This document shows, one piece after another, positions 42,648 through 54,893 of a stretch of 64,000 nt of DNA. The notes below the pieces were generated by a model, which saw only the letters and a program-made list of their open reading frames with translations, had not been told where the DNA came from and ran no database searches. Made by a program: the position numbers and the translations under genes. Position 1 is the first letter of the stretch; every line of letters begins with the position of its first letter. This DNA comes from Azolla caroliniana (Eukaryota; Polypodiophyta), in NCBI GenBank assembly GCA_043228905.1, contig JBHGNT010000012.1, positions 15,934,001 to 15,998,000 on the forward strand, written 5' to 3'.

Positions 42648-45069
42648 CATCACTTCCCTAGCTAGTGTTGCTCCTGTGAGCATTCCACCTTACGGACTTA
42701 GTCGATTAGAAGAGGATGAGATCGCTAAACAACTTAAGGAATACTCGAGTATGGGCCACATTAGGTATAGTAAATCACCTTGGGGTGCGCCAGTTCTATT
42801 AGTAAAGAAGAAGGAAGGTTCATGGCGGATGTGTATCAATTATCGCCGTTTGAATAAAACGACAATTAAAAATGCATATCCGTTACCTCATGCCGATGAT
42901 TTGATTGATCAGTTGCATGGGGCTCGATATTTTACGAAAATTGACTTACGAACAGGTTATCATTAGATTCGCATTGCTGAGGATGATATTCCTAAAACTG
43001 TTTTTCGTACACGCTATGGCCATTATGAGTTTTTAGTCATGCCTTTCGAGGTTGACTAATGCTCCAACCACATTCCAACAAGCGATGAATGACGTTTTCC
43101 AAGATCAACTAGGTGATTTTGTTGTCGTCTTCTTTGATGATATTTTGATACATAGTCATACCTTGGAAGATCATGTTCAACATGTTTGATTTGTTTTGCA
43201 AAAGTTGCGTGACAACTCTTTCTATGCAAAACATTCAAAATGCGATTTTTTCCAAAATTTTATTGTGTACCTAGGTCATTTAATTACGGAAAAAGGCGTT
43301 GAAATTGAACCTTCTCGCATTGAAAAGGTTAAACTTTGGCCCATTCCTCGTAATATTCGTGAATTGCGATCATTCTTAGGGTTTATTGGATTTTTACGAA
43401 AATCAATTCGTAACTATTCCAAATTGACTACGCCTTTAACTGACCTTTTAAAAGGTCATCACGTAAGTATGTCAAACTGATTGCATGGAATGAACAACTT
43501 GACAAATCATTTGAGACACTCAAAGAGCATGTGTGTCAGGTTGCCACTCTTCTATTATCGGACCCTTCTAAGCCTTTCTCAATTGAAACCGATGCTAGTG
43601 ATTATGCTATTGGTGTCGTTCGTTATCAAGGCAGTCACCCTATTGCTTTTGAAAGTAAGAAGCTTGATGCTACTCAATCTCGGTATTCGGTTCAAGAGAA
43701 AGAGTTGTTTGCGGTAATACATGCACTTAAAACATGGAGGCACTATCTTTATGGAAATAAATTTGTGGTTACAACAGACCATCAATCATTGAAATATTTT
43801 TGTGACCAACCAGATCTTGTTAGTCGTAAAGGCCCTTGGCCTGACCTTATGCAAGATTTTGATTTTTCCATATGGTATCGCAAGGGTTCTATGAACACTA
43901 TTGTGGATGCTCTTAGTCGCATTAAAGAAGTTAACATGCTTAGCTTCATGGAAATAAAACCTAATCTTTTAGATCACCTTCGAGGGAAATACCTTGATGA
44001 CAGTTATTTTTCGAAATACTGGACGAAAGCCGAATCTGGGTTAGATGTTGATACTAGTACCCTACCCTCGAAGGTGACCTTTCACATTACAAACAGTTTG
44101 CTCTACCATAGTAGAAAGGTCTGTGTTCCAGATTTACCAAACGTAAAACAAAAAATGCTTCATGAATGTCATGATGCACCATCTGCTAATCATCCTGGAA
44201 TACAACGCACACTCGTTCTTATCGCGAGTACTTTTTTTTGGCCTAAGATGCGCTCTGACGTGCATAAATACGTAAATGCTTACAATGTCAAATTAATGAG
44301 TCAGAACGACTTAAAGCTACGGGTCTTTTACATCCCTTAGATATTCCCAACAACAAATGACAAAGTATCTCAATGGATTTTATTGTTAGTTTACCTCGTA
44401 CACAGAGGGGTCATGATTCCATTTGGGTTGTCGTTGACAGACTAACAAAATTGGCTAGATTTATTCCTACCAAAACCATGGTAACTGCTCAACAATTGGC
44501 TTATCAATTTGTTGATGAGTTATTTCGCTTTTATGGATTACCGATGGATATTGTTAGTGATCGAGATTCCAAGTTTACTAGTGACTTTTGGACTCACGTA
44601 TTTAAGAAACTAGAAACTACGTTGAGCATGAGTTCAGTAGATCGTCCTCAATCTGATGGACAAACTGAACGAGTTAATCAAATTATTGAGGACATGCTTC
44701 GAGCTTATGTAGCAAAAACCCGTTCTAAGTGGGAGAAATACCTTCCTATCTTAGAATTTGCCTATAATAGCTCTAATTTAACATACATCCACTGGATATA
44801 GTCCTTTTATGTTGATGTATGGTTTTTTTCCACGTGCCCCAGTTGATGTCACGATTCATCATGACACATTAGAGAATATATGCAATTCTTTGCAAGACAT
44901 GAACCAAATGTTGCATATTGCCAAAGACAATGTCAAGACGGCTCAAGATCATGCTCAATTTTATAGTGATCAGGATAGACGTCCTCATGCATTTACTATT
45001 GGTCAAAAAGTTTTTTGTGTGTCCCTACTGACTCTACGTCATTGTCTACAGGCAAGTGCGCTAAGTTAG
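42648..45069 (+). pseudogene. Gypsy RT-RNase H-integrase (element I)
   Basis: [42 protein letters not shown], stop, then frameshifts; catalytic VVFFDDILIHS (about 43125-43150) is intact. RNase H: PFSIETDASDYAIGVV, YSVQEKELFAVIHALKTWRHYL, TTDHQSLKYF. Integrase: HECHDAPSANHPG and, in another frame, CLQCQ; catalytic SMDFIVSLP, VSDRDSKFT and DGQTERVNQ. The C-terminal region breaks at 45000-45070. Typical plant chromovirus-type Gypsy pol, but no chromodomain remains. Several frameshifts make it non-functional. Confidence 0.87.
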
Positions 45070-45080
45070 CCAGTTGAGGT

Positions 45081-45399
45081 AGGTTGATCATATGTATATC
45101 TAGGACTCACATTTAATGCTTGATCAGGTAAATTCTCGATGACCCAAGCAACCAAAGATAGGCTAGCGAGAGGGTATGCATCCCCTCACTCTTAAAGAGA
45201 TAATGCCATCAGACATATTTTCAAGAGCCATGGACTAAAGGATGGCTCTTCGACTCATTAGTGACCCTGTCCCTCATGTATGCATCAGTAGTATGGGCTC
45301 CAAGTCTACCATCTTTCATGTGGATGCAATTAGAGAGACCTTTGGTGACGATGTTATCACATCAACTACGAAGCAAATTGACAGTACCACATGACATTA
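45081..45399 (+). other. Unassigned target sequence left of H
   Basis: No domain, repeat or LTR match seen. It ends in the H target site attat (45395-45399) and continues on the other side of H at 62824. Confidence 0.4.
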
Positions 45400-45827
45400 T
45401 TGTTGTCCGCCAGAATTGTAACCGCCAGACATAACGCATGGGGAATAGAGTATTATATTACAAGTGTTAAAAGTAACACGTTTAATGGTTGTACGCAGGG
45501 AGAGTAACCGATTATAAGCCATGTATATATAAAGGGCGAGAGACCATTGTAAGGAGCTAGCGTATTATAAGAGCGCCATTTTAATATAGTTTATCTTCTC
45601 TTATCTTGGTGTCCTGTCTATTGGCCTATTGGTCTCTTGTTTCTGTGTCTCGTTCTCTGTACAACACTATGTTGTAGTAAACACAAGGTAAGTACGCGTT
45701 GGGTTGTAGCCGTCTTCCCCTTATGCCCTACCGATCATGTACTATGCATCCCTATTCCCTTGCACCACAATCACCTTGTAAACTACCTTGAAGGACGGAA
45801 GGTGGGTTGTGTTCCTAACCGGTAACA
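45400..45827 (+). repeat. 5' LTR of Gypsy H
   Basis: TGTTGTCCGCC to ACCGGTAACA. TATATATAAAG at 45524-45534. Followed by cttTTGGCATGCC, a possible primer site I cannot assign to a tRNA. Confidence 0.92.
45524..45534 (+). promoter_or_regulatory. TATA box in H LTR
   Basis: TATATATAAAG, conserved at 62493-62503 in the 3' LTR. Confidence 0.6.
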
Positions 45828-46057
45828 CTTTTGGCATGCCTGGTGATTTGTGAATCCTCGCAGCCGAGCAAGCAAGGAATGGATGTCTAGCCGCCCCCGT
45901 ATTAGAGAACCTACGTGACAAGATCGACCACTAACTAGATCCATCTCCAGAAAGATAGAAGCACGCGCTACACGGAAACCCCGCCTCAGCGACCACACCT
46001 CTTTTCAAGAGTACACGGTAGACTCCATGCTCACAAAACAAAGCGACTTCGATCCCA

Positions 46058-47760
46058 ATGTCTTATCGCCACATGACCAATGTAGTGCGAACAAAACGCC
46101 ACAGTAGCCCACACCGCAGGGTCAGTAGCCTTCGTTGGCTGACCGTCACCATCGCAACCGAGATGACTTTCTCATACCCCCGCTTTAACGGAGAAACCGA
46201 CGCTGCGACCCACGTACGATCATTCCTCAATGTCTGGAATGATAATCTCATCGCGCAATGGTTTCCAGACGTGGAAGCCCACGCTTCGAAGATCGCCAAG
46301 TTCGAGTTAAATTTGGACGGTCGGGTTGTGTGTTGGCATTCCCAGATGGATTTGGCAACAATCACAACCTTCGACCAATTGCAATTGGCGTTCTTGTGTT
46401 TTTGTTCATCAGAGGGTGTCACAACATGAAATAATCGGGCAGTTCTATAACCGAAGTCTTATCGCCACATGACCAAACTAGTGCGAACAAACGCCACAGT
46501 AGCCCACACCGCAGGGTCAGTAGCCTTCGTTGGCTGACCGTCACCATCGCGACCGAGATGACTTTCTCATACCCCCGCTTTAACGGAGAAACCAACACTG
46601 CGAGCCACGTATGATCGTTCCTCAATGTCTGGAATGTTAATCACATCGCGCAATGGTTTCCAGACGCGGAAGCCCACACTTTGAAGATCGCCGAGTTCGG
46701 GTTAAATTTGGACGGTTGGGTTGCGTGTTGACATTCCCAGATGGACTTGGCAACAATCAAAACCTTCGACCAATTGCAATTGGCGTTCTTGTGTTTTTGT
46801 TCATCAGAGGGTGTCACAACGTGAAATAATTGGGCAGTTCTATACCATCAAGAAACTTCCACCAGAATCCATAGCGGATTTCAGTCTGCGTTTCCAGAGT
46901 CTACGGCGAAACCTTACACAGACCCCGGTAGACGAAGAGGCCAAGGAAACATTTTTGGCAGCCCTACAACTGCCTATCTGGACGACGCTGAACATGCACA
47001 ATGTGAAAGGGGAGACGTCGGATATGATCATCGAGCGAGCATTACAGCTCGAGGTAGAGCAGGAAGATAAAGGGTTGTCCATGGTATGGCTATGGCAGGC
47101 GTTGCCTCAAGAAGACGAACATCGATTCTGCCAGGCCATTCAGTGCACAATTTGTTTAAACTCGGGGAATCCCCCAATCGAATGTAATATGAGAATACAT
47201 TGCCCCATTTGCCACTCCCAGGCACACATGGTGGATCAATGTGAGTACAATATGTTGAACAGGCCCACACATGTAATTTCGCAGGAATGACCAAGACCAA
47301 CAAGAGGAACGTCCCCGATATACAGACCGAAATCAAAGAACGGAGCACCAATACTGTCGCCACCGTAACAACAACCTGTATTCCGACGAAGAAGAGCAGG
47401 AAGAGGAAGAGTACCAGAATACTAACCGTTACAATCGGGAGGGGTATCTTTATGACAATCGACGTCCCACCAACAATCGCGGAGGATTCAACGGACCTCA
47501 TCCAAATGGTAACAATCGTCCGCCTAGGGACCAACGTCGTTATGGGGAGAGTTCACAAAATGAACAACGCCCAACGCCGCGTCGAGAATATCGTCAACAA
47601 CCCCGGAATAACAGGCGAATTTAGCAACCCCAGGAAGAGCAAGCCGTACCGGTAGAAACCAATATTGATTGTAGAGAGAGGCGAGTAAAGCGTACATTGT
47701 TTTGTGTGCCAACAACCTGGTCATTAAGCAACGTAGTGTCTGTGTCGCAAAGGTAAGGAA
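46058..47760 (+). pseudogene. Gypsy gag with internal duplication (element H)
   Basis: First part: TFSYPRFNGETDAATHVRSF, a capsid-type gag start. This 396-base stretch is tandemly duplicated (46060-46450, 46456-46845), the second copy carrying stops. Gag then continues (46840-47290): KKLPPESIADFSLRFQSLRR and a knuckle CPICHSQAHMVDQC. Another frame gives an Arg/Asn-rich stretch (47330-47640) and a second knuckle CFVCQQPGH followed by stops (about 47697-47740). Gag would package RNA; the duplication and stops disable it. Confidence 0.75.
46060..46845 (+). repeat. 396-bp tandem duplication in H gag
   Basis: gtcttatcgccacatgacc begins at 46060 and 46456; both copies end at gggcagttctata. The copies differ at a few percent of positions, so the duplication is not recent. 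The period is a multiple of three. Confidence 0.92.
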
Positions 47761-48045
47761 CCAACCATAAATATAATCACGATAGAAGTCCAACAGGTCA
47801 CAACACAGTAGCAGGCAAAAAACACCGAATGGGCAGAACAAAATGACATACGCAAAGCAGCCCAGGCCTGGGTAGAGAAAACAAATGCGATGAACACGAA
47901 GTGTAAGAAACAAGAATCAGCGAACGCCCACTTGCAGACGGATGATAACGCAGTAGCACCAGACCCCATATGGCAATCATTGGCAGACTGTGAAATAACG
48001 ATGACCATGGATAAGCTCCTTCGCTTGGTTCCACGATTCCGATAG

Positions 48046-48470
48046 GTGGTAGCGAATCGTTTACGAGGCACAACCGTATTAAATGTCTCGGCCAATTTCA
48101 CGGAGTCTAGTACCAGCCCAGAAGTAATAGATCACCACAACCCGGCCATTAAATTGGTACTGAAGGGTCAAGAAATACCGGGATGCATCGTTGATGGGGG
48201 GTCCGGCGTAAACTTCATTAGTACAAGCACGTGTACTCGACTGGGCATTACAGATTAGGAAGCATGCCCTTTCTGGCTCCATATGGCAGACACTCGTTCC
48301 ATCAGGCCCCTCGGGTTAATTCAGAAATTAGGAATTGTCGTCGGAGGCCATCACTTTGACATCTTTGCGGTGGTGCTCGCAGTAGACGCTCTGGGAGCGT
48401 ATCCAATTTTGTTGGGCAAACCATGGTTACGCTCTACCAACATCAAATAGAATTGGTGGCATAAATGTAT
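48046..48470 (+). pseudogene. Gypsy protease (element H)
   Basis: CIVDGGSGVNFIST carries the catalytic Asp in the D-G-G form typical of Tat/Athila retropepsins, then a TAG at 48256-48258, and in the same frame HMADTRSIRPLG and YPILLGKPWL, the flap-to-C-terminal ILG motif. 47761-48045 is a degenerate gag-protease linker. Confidence 0.75.
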
Positions 48471-48567
48471 CAGCTTCCGACGAGGCCGCAACAAAGTCTG
48501 TGTCCCTACGCAAGAAACGACGGCCCTAACCAAGGGCAAAACACCATTATACGCCGAAGATATTAAT

Positions 48568-49709
48568 ATGCTAGAAGGATTGGATGATACTGAGCTTGAG
48601 GCATACCTTGATGAAAACCCGCGGATCGTGCCATTATCCGAAATTGACGTAATAGAAACCGTTGTGGAGTACACCCCAACTAGTATGCTTCAAGAAGAGG
48701 AGTATGAGCCTAATCCTGAGTCAATAATAGAGTTAAGTAGGGCACGAGAAGTGTTCGAAAAAGAAATGGAAATATCATGTCGAGTCATCTCTTCTACATT
48801 AGAAGAAGTCAACATCGGAACCACCGAGGTGCCACAATTACTCTCAATTGCTAGGGACCTCACCTCGGGTGAGAAGACTGCAATGACAAAACTGCTCCAG
48901 GAATATAGGGATGTTTTCGCATGGTCACACAAGGACATAAAAGGGTTGGATCCGAAATTTTATCAACACAAGATCAACTTGTCCACCAACGCGAAACCTA
49001 AGCAACAGCGGCGCTATCGAATGAACCTGAATTACGCGGCTCACATAAAAGAAGAAATTGACAAACTGTTGAAAGTAGGTTCGTTTGGCCGGTCAAACAA
49101 GCCACGTGGTTGAGTCCAATAGTCATGGTGCCGAAAAAGAATGGGAAAATACGCGTTTGTGTGGATTACCGCAAGCTAAATGTCGTAACAATTACAAATG
49201 CGTTTCCCTTACCTTTTATAGATAGTGTACTAGACGTCGTCGCGGACCATGACATTTATAGTTTTTTGGATGGCTTCAGCGGATACAATCAAGTATGTAT
49301 GCACCCTGACGACCAAGAGAAGATTGCGTTCGTCACGGACTAGGGCGTGTTCGTTGCCATAGTAATGATGTTTGGTTTGAAAACGGTGCCCGCCACTTTC
49401 TAGCGAACAATTGTGGAGATTTTTGGAGAATACATACCTGCATTTATGCAAGTTTTTCTCGACGAATTTGAGGTGTATGGAACGTGAGGGGAACATTTGG
49501 GGCATCTATGGCTTTGTTTGGAACGTTTTTGTACGTCACGCCTGAGTCTTAATCTGGCAAAATGTGCATTTGGTGTCACCAGTGGAGCACTGCTCAGACA
49601 TATAGTAAGCAAGGAGGGGATAGCTGCAGTAGACCTTAACAAAATCACGACAATCATCGAAGCAAAGACCCCGACTAAGGCCAAAGCCCTTGGCTGCTTC
49701 TTAGGGTAA
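48568..49709 (+). pseudogene. Gypsy reverse transcriptase (element H)
   Basis: An acidic lead-in (LEGLDDTELEAYLDENPRIV), DVFAWSHKDIKGLDP, frameshift near 49085, then SPIVMVPKKNGKIRVCVDYRKLN, FLDGFSGYNQ, and the catalytic box VFLDEFEVYG, in which the second Asp is Glu. TAGs at 49342 and about 49402 replace Gln. The palm Asp loss and stops show a dead polymerase. Confidence 0.82.
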
Positions 49710-49711
49710 AT

Positions 49712-50277
49712 ATGTTGGCACAGTCGTATGTTACGATACTTGGCGGATTTCGCGACTCCATTACAAGTCGTTGTACATGGTACTCCTTTCAAGTGGACGC
49801 GTATGAGGCACTGAAGATAATGGTAACCCAAGTACCAATCGTGCAACCACCAGATCTGACGACACCTTTTCACGTATTTGTAGATGCCTCAAATATCGCA
49901 ATAGGTAGTGCATTGATGCAGCTCACAGAGCCTAATTGGTACCGACCGGTTTATTACGCCAGTGGTAAATTATCAGATGCCGAACGGAACTACTGCACGA
50001 CCGAGCATGAGGCCTTGGGTATGATCTACACCATCAACAAATTCCAGCATTATCTACTCAGACAGAAATTTACATTTCACGTAGACCACGCGACATTACT
50101 CTACTTGGTCAAGAAGCAAACGTTGACAAGGAAGCTGGCCAGATGGATGTTGTTGCTCCAAAAGTTCGACTTAGTGAGTCAACATCAATTGGGTACATAG
50201 CATGTTGTAGTTGACTTCTTAACAGTGATAACGCGTTGCGACAAGATGATGACTTTCCCAATGCTAATATTCTGTAG
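49712..50277 (+). pseudogene. Gypsy RNase H (element H)
   Basis: PFHVFVDASNIAIGSALMQ with the first catalytic Asp, YCTTEHEALGMIYTINKFQHYL with the Glu, FHVDHATLLYL with the next Asp, then TAG at 50198-50200 (expected Gln). In another frame DDDFPNANIL matches the usual Tat linker toward integrase. Confidence 0.8.
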
Positions 50278-50394
50278 TGTCGTGTGTTTTTTCACACACG
50301 ATATGAAAACTAGTAAAACAATTATTTAGGATTAGCTTGATGTATTCATACAGATAGATGTCTTCAAGAGTTTCATAGCATATTTTGCTACGCA

Positions 50395-51883
50395 TGAAAT
50401 GGATAAACAAGTATCAAGTTATGTGAGTGTGAAGTTTGAAGAAGAAGAAAGAAAAGATGAAATTTGAGATATCCCACATAGATGGGACAACATTGAAACC
50501 CAGGATATATAAGGGAAACCAAAACATATTCTTTCTATCAATGTGTGGAGCACAAAACGTTCAAGGTGACTTGGGCTACACTGTGTGGTGTACGCGCGTA
50601 TGCGTATGCACGGTCGTGTTTAACGCTTCGGGCGTATGTGCACAAACGTGTGCTTCGGGCGTACGTGTGTGGATGTATGTGCGTATGCAAGTTTCGGGCG
50701 TACGTGTGCACGAGCGCGTGGATGCATACACGGTGCGGTCGGGACGCACGCATGCATGGATGCGTACGTGTGTGCACAGACGTGTGGATGTATGCGCGTG
50801 TGCAAGTTTCGGGCCCACGCATGCACGAGCGCACAGTGCGGTCGGGACGCACGCATGCGTGGATGTGTACACTGTCGCACGAGAATGCGTGCACGACCGC
50901 GTGGACGTTTTAGACAGACGCTAACGCTTCGGGCGTATGTGCACAAACGTTTGCTTCGGGCATACGTGTGTGGATGTATGCGCGTATGCAAGTTTCGGGC
51001 GTACGTGTGCACGAGCGCGCGGATGCATACACGGTGCGGTCGGGACGCACGCATGCATGGATGCGTACGTGTGTGCACAGACGTGTGGATGTATGCGCGT
51101 GTGCAAGTTTCGGGCCCACGCATGCACGAGCGCACAGTGCGGTCGGGACGCACGCATGCGTGGATGTGTACACTGTCGCACGGTTGGGACTTTTGCACGA
51201 GAATGCGTGCACGACCGCGTGGACGTTTTAGACAGACGCTTCGGACACGTCTACAGTTTGGTTGTGACACACGTACGAATTGCACACGGGCTAAACTTTA
51301 TGGATGATTGGGTCATTTGGCCAAATTATACGGACGATCGCATGCAACTAAAAGCCAAGGCCATGAGACTAAAAGTAAAAGGCATGCAACTAAAAATAGA
51401 GGCCATGCAACGAAAAGTGGACATGCAAAGTAACATTGGGAAGGAGGATCAACAAAGAGTGGAATATATGTTCCATTCTTTTTGCCCTCTACTTTTTTTT
51501 TCCTCTTCCTTCTTCTTCTTCTCTCTCCCATTTCCTTAGGGAACAAATTATCACTCAGATTGATATCAAACTCTTGGCTTGGCTTGCTCAATCTTTCTTG
51601 TCAAAAAAATATCTCTCATATTCATATTGGACCACTCCTTACATGACTGTTGGCTCCTTTCTTTTAAAATATTTTTTTTGTCATTTTCATCTCCAACCCG
51701 TTGTAACAAGATTCTTGAATTATAAAAGAATATATTTTCTTATGCAATAAATTAACATTTTCTCTCATCTATTCGTCTTATATGTAAATTACTTGTGTTG
51801 TACGTGTTGCACTAAATCCTTCCAGTCCAGAACCCCGACGGTTCCGCCTCACGATCCGCACATAGTGACGGATTTTCACGACA
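50395..51883 (+). repeat. Putative 5' LTR of Gypsy J
   Basis: Ends TTTTCACGACA after AGTCCAGAACCCCGACGGTTCC, matching the end motif of F and M LTRs. Contains a TATA-like GATATATAAG (50504-50513) and a 301-bp tandem duplication. The start is uncertain. Confidence 0.5.
50621..51240 (+). repeat. 301-bp tandem duplication, CG/CA-rich
   Basis: Unit 1 50621-50921, unit 2 50922-51240 (with about 16 extra bases). Both are rich in alternating purine-pyrimidine runs (cgtacgtgtgtgcac, cgcacgcatgcatgg). Lack of TA-rich stops keeps several frames open. Confidence 0.93.
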
Positions 51884-52068
51884 GCAGGTTGCGACCACGG
51901 TGTCACGAGAAGAAAAGAATTTTCTGGATCATTGGCTCGTGGAGATGACCTAATTTTTTACCACAGGGTTGCCACCACCATAGCTACCAACGGACGAAAA
52001 GAAACGACTGGCAGTCCGGAGTTGTAACTTCTGTCTGGTCGAGGGCGTACTCTACCAAAAAGGCAGCG

Positions 52069-52473
52069 ATGGCATTTGGCGGTGTGGAATACGGCAGGAT
52101 GAGAAGGAAGTCGTACTATGCGAAGCTCATTGTGGTACGACCGAAGGACATTACGCAGGTGATGTCACAGCTAGAAAAGTATGGCAAGCAGGTCTTTGGT
52201 AGTATCCACGGGATACGACAACAAAATCTGACATGGGAAGCATTTGAAGAGGCCCTAAAGACCATGTTCGCCATCAAGGATTCCTCCAAGGTAACGAGGA
52301 GAGGATTTGAAGATTGGGTGGAAACGCCGGACAAAGGGATGAAGGTCCTCGATGTGTTTTCGGCATTCAAAAGTCGGTTCGGGAGGTTGTCCGCGAGAGA
52401 TCAAGCTATCCTCGCACCGGACAAAGTGATCATGTTACTACGAGCCGTGGACGTCCGTGGACGTCCTCTTTAA
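52069..52473 (+). pseudogene. Gypsy gag fragment (element J)
   Basis: An open frame whose end, FKSRFGRLSARDQAI..KVIMLLRAVD, aligns with F gag (FEKRFARLFALDRTM..VLLFVKAVD). Cut after VRGRP by the K fragment; a gtggacgtcc direct repeat marks the joint. Confidence 0.65.
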
Positions 52474-52474
52474 T

Positions 52475-54893
52475 TAGCCATTACTTGGCCGATTCTAGGG
52501 ATATGTGGTGGTCTTGAGGAGGTGCATGTCAACTACCCTAGGGTTTCGTATCTTAGGGCATGTTTGATTCCATACACCTAATTGTTGATTATTCTAATTA
52601 AATCTTAATTTCATAAGTATTGTTTCACTTATATGATTTTCTAGTAATTATTATTTACCCGCCCACAATTAACTCTCCTTTTTCCACTTCCTTTTCATGT
52701 ATAAAGTATTTACATCGTTTATTTTAATGTAACCTTTACGTGTAGACTATTTTTTCGTATGGAGTGGCTTGTTGAACGATTTTTTTTCAACGGGTCATCT
52801 AGGTTTAACTCTTATCATCAAGCCTTAGAAAACGAGTAAAACCATATGAGTTCCCTTATTGATGTTTTACTCATGGATTTGAGTATTACATCTTTGCGCA
52901 CAACACCGTCATCACTTGTATCAATTTGTGGCTTATGTCACAATTGTGCAAGTTATAACAATCATATTAGGATGTATATGTGCATACCTCGCACTTCCCA
53001 TTTATTTGTGACATTGTTTTTTTCGTAGGTAACACATGGGTTCTTTTTTTTTACCCTTGTTTTCGTCACTACTTAACTCTTATGAGTAGTGCCTTATTTT
53101 ATCATTTTATCATCACGTTTGCTTATTGCTCGCAAGACTAGAATATTACTTGTGAGTGCACTTGTTTTTTCACGTAATACACTTTCTCGACCATATAATA
53201 CATGATGGGTTGGCATTAATATAAGGCTATCTAGGAAATTTCATTGATGTAAGAACCATGGTTGAGCCTCGGGGAGCCGCCATGATTACTCAAGATAGAG
53301 ATCCGAGAAATACATCTTAGCTATGTTTTCCCCCATGGTTTTTAAAACACCATAGTGTTACCATAGTTATCGGATCTCGAATCACATCTCATATGTCTAG
53401 AGGGGTAAAGACATGAGATACTTTCTTGGATAAAGTTCTTTCAATCAAAATTTCAAGCATTCATTTTGCTTGTGTATTTTCTGAACCTCCTTATTTTATT
53501 GCATACCCACAGCGTGCATCATGGAACAAGTTTTGAACGCAGTTGGAACGATCTCTCCACATGAGACCTCTCAACCCCAATCCGCATCTCGCACACAAGC
53601 TGAGATCACTATTGAGCAATTGCTCACTACTACCTTGAATCAATTGGCCGAAATGAGACAGGCCAATATGGCATTGGAAAAGAAATTCCAAGAATTAACT
53701 ATTGAGTCCAAGAAAGAAGGTGAACCTTCCTTCGTAGTCACGCCTTTCAAGGGAGATAAGAAAGAAAGAACCGAGGAGGCCATTAGCACTTGGCTTGGTC
53801 GTTGGGAGTCTCACTTTGAGCTTCATCCCAAGCCCGATGCAGTAAAAATTGGTTATGTCGGTCGTGAGTTAGGTGGCCGAGTTGCTGCTTGGTGGCGTGG
53901 CCTAAGGACCGCAAAAAACTTACCCACAACTTGGGAAGGTTTCGTTGATGTTTTTAAGAAACAATTCTTGCAGCCACCTTCTCAAACCGAACAAGCACAA
54001 CACTTGCTCACATTGTCTAGTAAGCCATTTACCTCTCTCGAGGATTATGTGCATCACGCTCGGACCCAGATCCAAAAATCGGGACTTACGGGTGAGAAAT
54101 GGTTTGTCGCTTGTTTTTTGAATGGTATTCCCAATGGGGATTATCATTGGATTGTCCATGACAAGGACCCCACAACTTTCGAGGAAGCCGTCAACATTGT
54201 GTTGCGATACCATAGGACTTCCAAGAAAGACCACAATAAACCTGAGTTCGCCAAAACTCCGAATGTCAAGTTCATTGGGAAACGTAAGCAATCCAGTGAC
54301 ACTCTTGACCGCGACTCAAAGAAACCGAACCTCTTCTGTGCATATTGCAAGAAGCGGGGCCACACAAAGGATACTTGTCGTCGTCTTGAGAGGAAGTCAA
54401 TGAACACCCCTCCTCAAGACAAATCTACGAGTCACACAGGTGAGTCTTTTGATATTGTTGAAGTTCATACCAATCACTTAAGTTTATGTGAATGCACTTT
54501 TCCTTCACATTTACTTGGACCTAATGATTTACTCCGAGCAGTCGGATATATCAATGGAACACAAACACATTTCTTGTTTGATTCCGGTAGTTCTCACAAT
54601 TTTCTTAATGATCACTTTGTGCAGCAAATAGAGCTCCACATAAACGCAAGTGATCATATCTATCAAGTTCACATGGCAAATGGAAACGTTCAATACAACA
54701 GTGGCATTGTTTGTCAACTGCCAATTCAAATAGATACTTATTTGGAGAAGCTTGACTTTCATGTTATGAGATTACAATCCGCAGATGTCATTTTAGGATA
54801 TCCTTGGTTTTTTAATAAAAACCCTTCTTTGTCCATTGATTGGGTTAATCACTCAATCACATTTGAACTTAATAATTGTATAAAATAGCACTG
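52475..54893 (+). mobile_element. Gypsy K fragment (leader, gag, protease) inside J
   Basis: Homologous to 34316-36730 of I: about 1 kb of leader, then gag-protease. The 5' LTR and first part of the leader are missing; RT onward is missing. It replaces the gag-protease part of J. Confidence 0.8.
53521..54888 (+). CDS. Gypsy gag-protease, open (K)
   Basis: 455 codons from MEQVLNAVGTISP with no break. Gag: a coiled-coil-like start (NQLAEMRQANMALEKKFQ), FKGDKKERTEEAISTWLGRWESHF, WWRGLRTAKNLPTTWEGFVDVFKKQ (capsid core), zinc knuckle CAYCKKRGHTKDTC, then protease FLFDSGSSHNFLNDHFV and ILGYPWFFNKNPSLSIDW. It is the best preserved gag of the I/K family, but truncated by a stop at the joint with the inverted LTR piece. 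As a lone gag-protease it would need a promoter, and none is seen directly upstream. Confidence 0.85.
   Translation: MEQVLNAVGTISPHETSQPQSASRTQAEITIEQLLTTTLNQLAEMRQANMALEKKFQELTIESKKEGEPSFVVTPFKGDKKERTEEAISTWLGRWESHFELHPKPDAVKIGYVGRELGGRVAAWWRGLRTAKNLPTTWEGFVDVFKKQFLQPPSQTEQAQHLLTLSSKPFTSLEDYVHHARTQIQKSGLTGEKWFVACFLNGIPNGDYHWIVHDKDPTTFEEAVNIVLRYHRTSKKDHNKPEFAKTPNVKFIGKRKQSSDTLDRDSKKPNLFCAYCKKRGHTKDTCRRLERKSMNTPPQDKSTSHTGESFDIVEVHTNHLSLCECTFPSHLLGPNDLLRAVGYINGTQTHFLFDSGSSHNFLNDHFVQQIELHINASDHIYQVHMANGNVQYNSGIVCQLPIQIDTYLEKLDFHVMRLQSADVILGYPWFFNKNPSLSIDWVNHSITFELNNCIK

Larger units (their letters stand above)
33253..45080 (+). mobile_element. Gypsy element I, split by Copia G
   Basis: 5' LTR (end at 33705), primer-like CGGTATCAGAAC (33707-33718), a 1.65-kb leader, gag-protease (35358-36650), linker to RT (36650-36982), then G, then RT, RNase H and integrase (42648-45069). 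Removing G restores an uninterrupted Gypsy frame at the joint. No 3' LTR is present; sequence after 45080 does not match the 5' LTR. K is a second copy of its leader and gag. Confidence 0.8.

Noticed and set aside
50436-51539. Overlapping frames of 100-220 codons rich in Cys, Arg, Val and His
   Set aside because: The 301-bp duplicated GC-rich block lacks stops in several frames on both strands; no domain and no conserved start.
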